A stretch of DNA of 64,000 bases from an uncultured Fulvivirga sp. (GTDB lineage Bacteria > Bacteroidota > Bacteroidia > Cytophagales > Cyclobacteriaceae): positions 186,001 through 250,000 of the forward strand of contig CANMSE010000002.1 of NCBI GenBank assembly GCA_947500555.1. The letters run 5' to 3'. The position numbers were made by a program, and so were the translations under genes. This document shows, piece after piece, positions 62,158 to 64,000 of this stretch. The notes beneath the pieces were generated by a model. The model was given only the letters and a program-made list of their open reading frames with translations. It was not told the DNA's origin and did not search any database. How positions within the stretch are numbered: the stretch's first letter is position 1; each line of letters starts with the position of its first letter.

Positions 62158-63144
62158 ATGTACGGAGGAGGAAATACTTTTGAACCAATGAAAGCAACCG
62201 GTATCGAAAATGAAGATCCGGTTTTATTGGCAGAATTTGAAGCTCGTATTGAACGAGGTGAAAAAATTGAACCTCATGATTGGATGCCTCAATTGTACAG
62301 AAAGCAATTGATAAGAATGATTGAGCAGCATGCTCATTCCGAAATTATCGGTGCTCTTCCTGAAGGGACATGGATTACTCGTGCTCCTGGATTTAAAAGA
62401 AAACTAGCTCTTATGGCCAAAGTGCAGGACGAAGTAGGTCATGCCCAACTGCTTTATAGTGCTGCCGAAACTTTAGGTAAGCCAAGGGAGCAAATGCTGG
62501 ACGACTTAGTTACTGGCAAATCAAAATATTCGAATATATTCAACTACCCTGCTTTTACATGGGCGGACTCTTGCTTTATCTCCTGGTTAGTAGATGCCGG
62601 AGCGATTGTAAATCAGTTAGCGAATGCCAGAGGTAGTTATGGTCCATACTGCCGAGCGTTGGAACGGATATGCGCAGAAGAATCATTTCACTTAAAATAT
62701 GGACACCACTGTGTGATACATTTGGCTACAGGTACTGAAAAGCAACGTGAAATGATGCAAGCTGCTATTAACAGATGGTGGCCACCGATGATGCACTTCT
62801 TTGGCCCTCCGGACAAAGCTTCAGTTCATAGCGAAATATTAATGCGTTGGAAGGTGAAGATGTCTTCTAATGATGATCAAAGAAATCAATTCCTGGATAT
62901 GTATGTTCCCAAAATTTGGGAACTAGGGTTCACTATTCCTGATGAGAATCTGAAAAAGAATACAGTAACCGGCAAATGGGAATATACTGAGCCAGATTGG
63001 GCTGAATTCAAAAGGGTGATTAATGGAGATGGTCCATGTAATGCGGAGCGTTTAGCAGTACGTAGAACAGCGGAAGAAAGAGGTAGATGGGTACGTAAAG
63101 CCTTACTTACGCCTAAAACCGAATATGTTACTCCACTTGCATAA
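62158..63144 (+). CDS. paaA: 1,2-phenylacetyl-CoA epoxidase, catalytic subunit PaaA
   Basis: 328 residues. It is the di-iron catalytic subunit that converts phenylacetyl-CoA to the ring 1,2-epoxide. The iron ligands are visible in [34 protein letters not shown] and [17 protein letters not shown] (E-x-x-H pairs). The end ([20 protein letters not shown]) is a family feature. It heads a paaABC operon. A hairpin terminator-like element follows before paaB, so paaA may be made in excess. Confidence 0.97.
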   Translation: MYGGGNTFEPMKATGIENEDPVLLAEFEARIERGEKIEPHDWMPQLYRKQLIRMIEQHAHSEIIGALPEGTWITRAPGFKRKLALMAKVQDEVGHAQLLYSAAETLGKPREQMLDDLVTGKSKYSNIFNYPAFTWADSCFISWLVDAGAIVNQLANARGSYGPYCRALERICAEESFHLKYGHHCVIHLATGTEKQREMMQAAINRWWPPMMHFFGPPDKASVHSEILMRWKVKMSSNDDQRNQFLDMYVPKIWELGFTIPDENLKKNTVTGKWEYTEPDWAEFKRVINGDGPCNAERLAVRRTAEERGRWVRKALLTPKTEYVTPLA

Positions 63145-63179
63145 GTAGCCTATACAACCGATTGCAGAACATCAACTAA

Positions 63180-63206
63180 AATGGCATCTTTGAGATGTCA
63201 TTTTTT
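63180..63206 (+). terminator. Hairpin terminator-like element after paaA
   Basis: ATGGCATCT-TTG-AGATGTCAT at 63181-63201 is followed by TTTTT. It lies 36 bp after the paaA stop and within the 157-bp paaA-paaB spacer, so it would attenuate expression of the downstream genes. Confidence 0.6.
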
Positions 63207-63254
63207 ATATGGGTAATTCTGATACGAATTATCTCAGGCAGATGATATTAAGAG

Positions 63255-63274
63255 ATTCCTGCTTTCGCAGGAAT
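63255..63274. repeat. REP-like palindrome
   Basis: ATTCCTGC-TTTC-GCAGGAAT followed by GACG, a type of short intergenic hairpin found scattered in many bacterial genomes. It lies between paaA and paaB. A related hairpin core (TTCCTG...CAGGAA) is in the RNase P RNA at 23050-23067. Confidence 0.6.
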
Positions 63275-63301
63275 GACGTATTAATTTAGTTAAACCGTCA
63301 A

Positions 63302-63907
63302 ATGAACAAATCACTCGACCCAAGAGTAAATAGACTGGATCTTCCACAGGGAGAACTCACTCCCAAAGTGCCGCTAGATCAATTCGGTACATTTGAAGTT
63401 TTTGTCCAACTCAAAGAAGGTAAAGGTTATCGTCATGAAGGTAGTGTGCACGCTCCCAATATCGATATGGCTTTCCTCTTTGCAAAAGAGCAATTTAGCC
63501 GCAGGTTGATGTGTGCAGGAATATTTGTGGCTGAAACCAGAAATGTATTTGTCACAGGCTTTACTGAAGACAAAGACAGCATCTATAACCACATTTCTGA
63601 TGATTTTCCAGAAGACGGTGAGATAGAGAACTATGAAGTTTTTCATCTGAATAAGCGAGGAAAGCAACACGAACATATTGGATCAGTGCCTTCCAAAAAT
63701 CATCAGCATGCTTTAGCGCAGGCAAAAGGAGAATTTATAGATGGACCTCCGGTATTTAATATATGGGTAATCAAAACCGCTGATATTTTGTTTACTGAAG
63801 AAGAAGATATGATCATGTGGAACACACTCCATGAAAAGAAATTTAGAGATGCTTCCGATTATAAGGCAGCTGATAAAATCAAGGCTTTTAAAGAAAGGCA
63901 ACAATGA
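63302..63907 (+). CDS. paaB: 1,2-phenylacetyl-CoA epoxidase subunit PaaB, two-domain form
   Basis: 201 residues, about twice the length of E. coli PaaB (95). The PaaB domain occurs twice: about 28-85 (FEVFVQLKEGKGYRHEGSVH, RRLMCAGIFVAE) and about 110-175 (YEVFHLNKRGKQHEHIGSVP, VFNIWVIKTADILF). In E. coli, PaaB is a small structural subunit bridging PaaAC heterodimers. The double form could supply two bridging units from one chain (inference). It overlaps paaC by 4 bp. Confidence 0.9.
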   Translation: MNKSLDPRVNRLDLPQGELTPKVPLDQFGTFEVFVQLKEGKGYRHEGSVHAPNIDMAFLFAKEQFSRRLMCAGIFVAETRNVFVTGFTEDKDSIYNHISDDFPEDGEIENYEVFHLNKRGKQHEHIGSVPSKNHQHALAQAKGEFIDGPPVFNIWVIKTADILFTEEEDMIMWNTLHEKKFRDASDYKAADKIKAFKERQQ

Positions 63908-64000
63908 ATACGCTAGCAGTAAAAGAACTATTATATAAAATGGCCGATGATCAATTGATTCTTGGTCACCGTAACTCTGAATGGACAGGCTTCGGACCTT
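63904..64000 (+). CDS. paaC: 1,2-phenylacetyl-CoA epoxidase subunit PaaC (partial, C-terminus outside window)
   Basis: The first 32 codons are visible, from the ATG that overlaps the paaB stop. LILGHRNSEWTGFGP is the characteristic PaaC N-terminus. PaaC is the structural partner of PaaA in the epoxidase. The remaining paa genes should follow beyond the right edge. Confidence 0.9.
   Translation, partial: MNTLAVKELLYKMADDQLILGHRNSEWTGFGP

Noticed and set aside
1..64000. CRISPR array, insertion sequence, prophage or integrative element
   Set aside because: I saw no regularly spaced repeats, transposase, integrase or phage genes on either strand.

Overview
This window is an AT-rich chromosomal segment of a Bacteroidota bacterium, most likely a member of Cytophagales. 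The evidence is a giant hybrid two-component sensor with a Reg_prop propeller and an AraC output, a T9SS type A sorting domain, lipoproteins with an acidic run after the lipobox cysteine, a fused alpha/beta 2-oxo acid dehydrogenase E1, paired ExbD proteins next to an ExbB with an acidic leader, TAnnTTTG-type promoter elements and frequent TTG starts. I see no prophage, insertion sequence, CRISPR array or plasmid function; the window reads as ordinary chromosome with an accessory surface-glycan locus.

Layout. 1-4764: an ABC efflux operon (ATPase cut by the left edge, and its membrane fusion protein) diverges from an NtrC-type regulator and histidine kinase pair. Between them lie a sigma-54-like promoter and two perfect 16-bp palindromes spaced 20 bp apart. 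4761-13574, minus strand: a secreted TPR-CHAT protein, four small envelope proteins (two of them probably surface lipoproteins) and a 1314-residue hybrid sensor. 13611-16831: HNH nuclease, NlpC/P60 peptidase, smpB, hotdog thioesterase and tsaD. 16842-24416: a TamB-like translocation protein, a DUF2279 protein, the RNase P RNA, a second sigma-54 activator that lacks its DNA-binding domain, and a 44-residue lipoprotein. 24512-34494: a LuxE-like protein, a lipoprotein, the fused E1, alanine dehydrogenase, a lone HsdR N-terminal-like protein, AMP nucleosidase, an SLC13 permease and an MFS transporter. 34565-36814: an ExbB/ExbD operon ending in a clear terminator. 36942-39039: tRNA-Ser(GGA), type I asparaginase and a TatD hydrolase.

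39051-44049 is a minus-strand envelope operon: two related glycosyltransferases, a polysaccharide deacetylase, a GAF/SpoIIE-type PP2C phosphatase and a flippase-like membrane protein; ruvC diverges from it. 44663-60751 is a surface polysaccharide and adhesin region. It holds a T9SS protein, a fibre-like protein with a 498-bp internal duplication, a sulfotransferase, a methyltransferase, a FemAB/GNAT-like protein, two paralogous Wzx-type flippases, a deacetylase, glycosyltransferases, and three enzymes matching the WbpB-WbpD-WbpE steps to a diacetamido uronic acid.

The right end (61488-64000) starts a phenylacetate catabolic operon: a TetR regulator, then paaA, a paaB with two copies of its domain, and the first 32 codons of paaC, which runs off the window.
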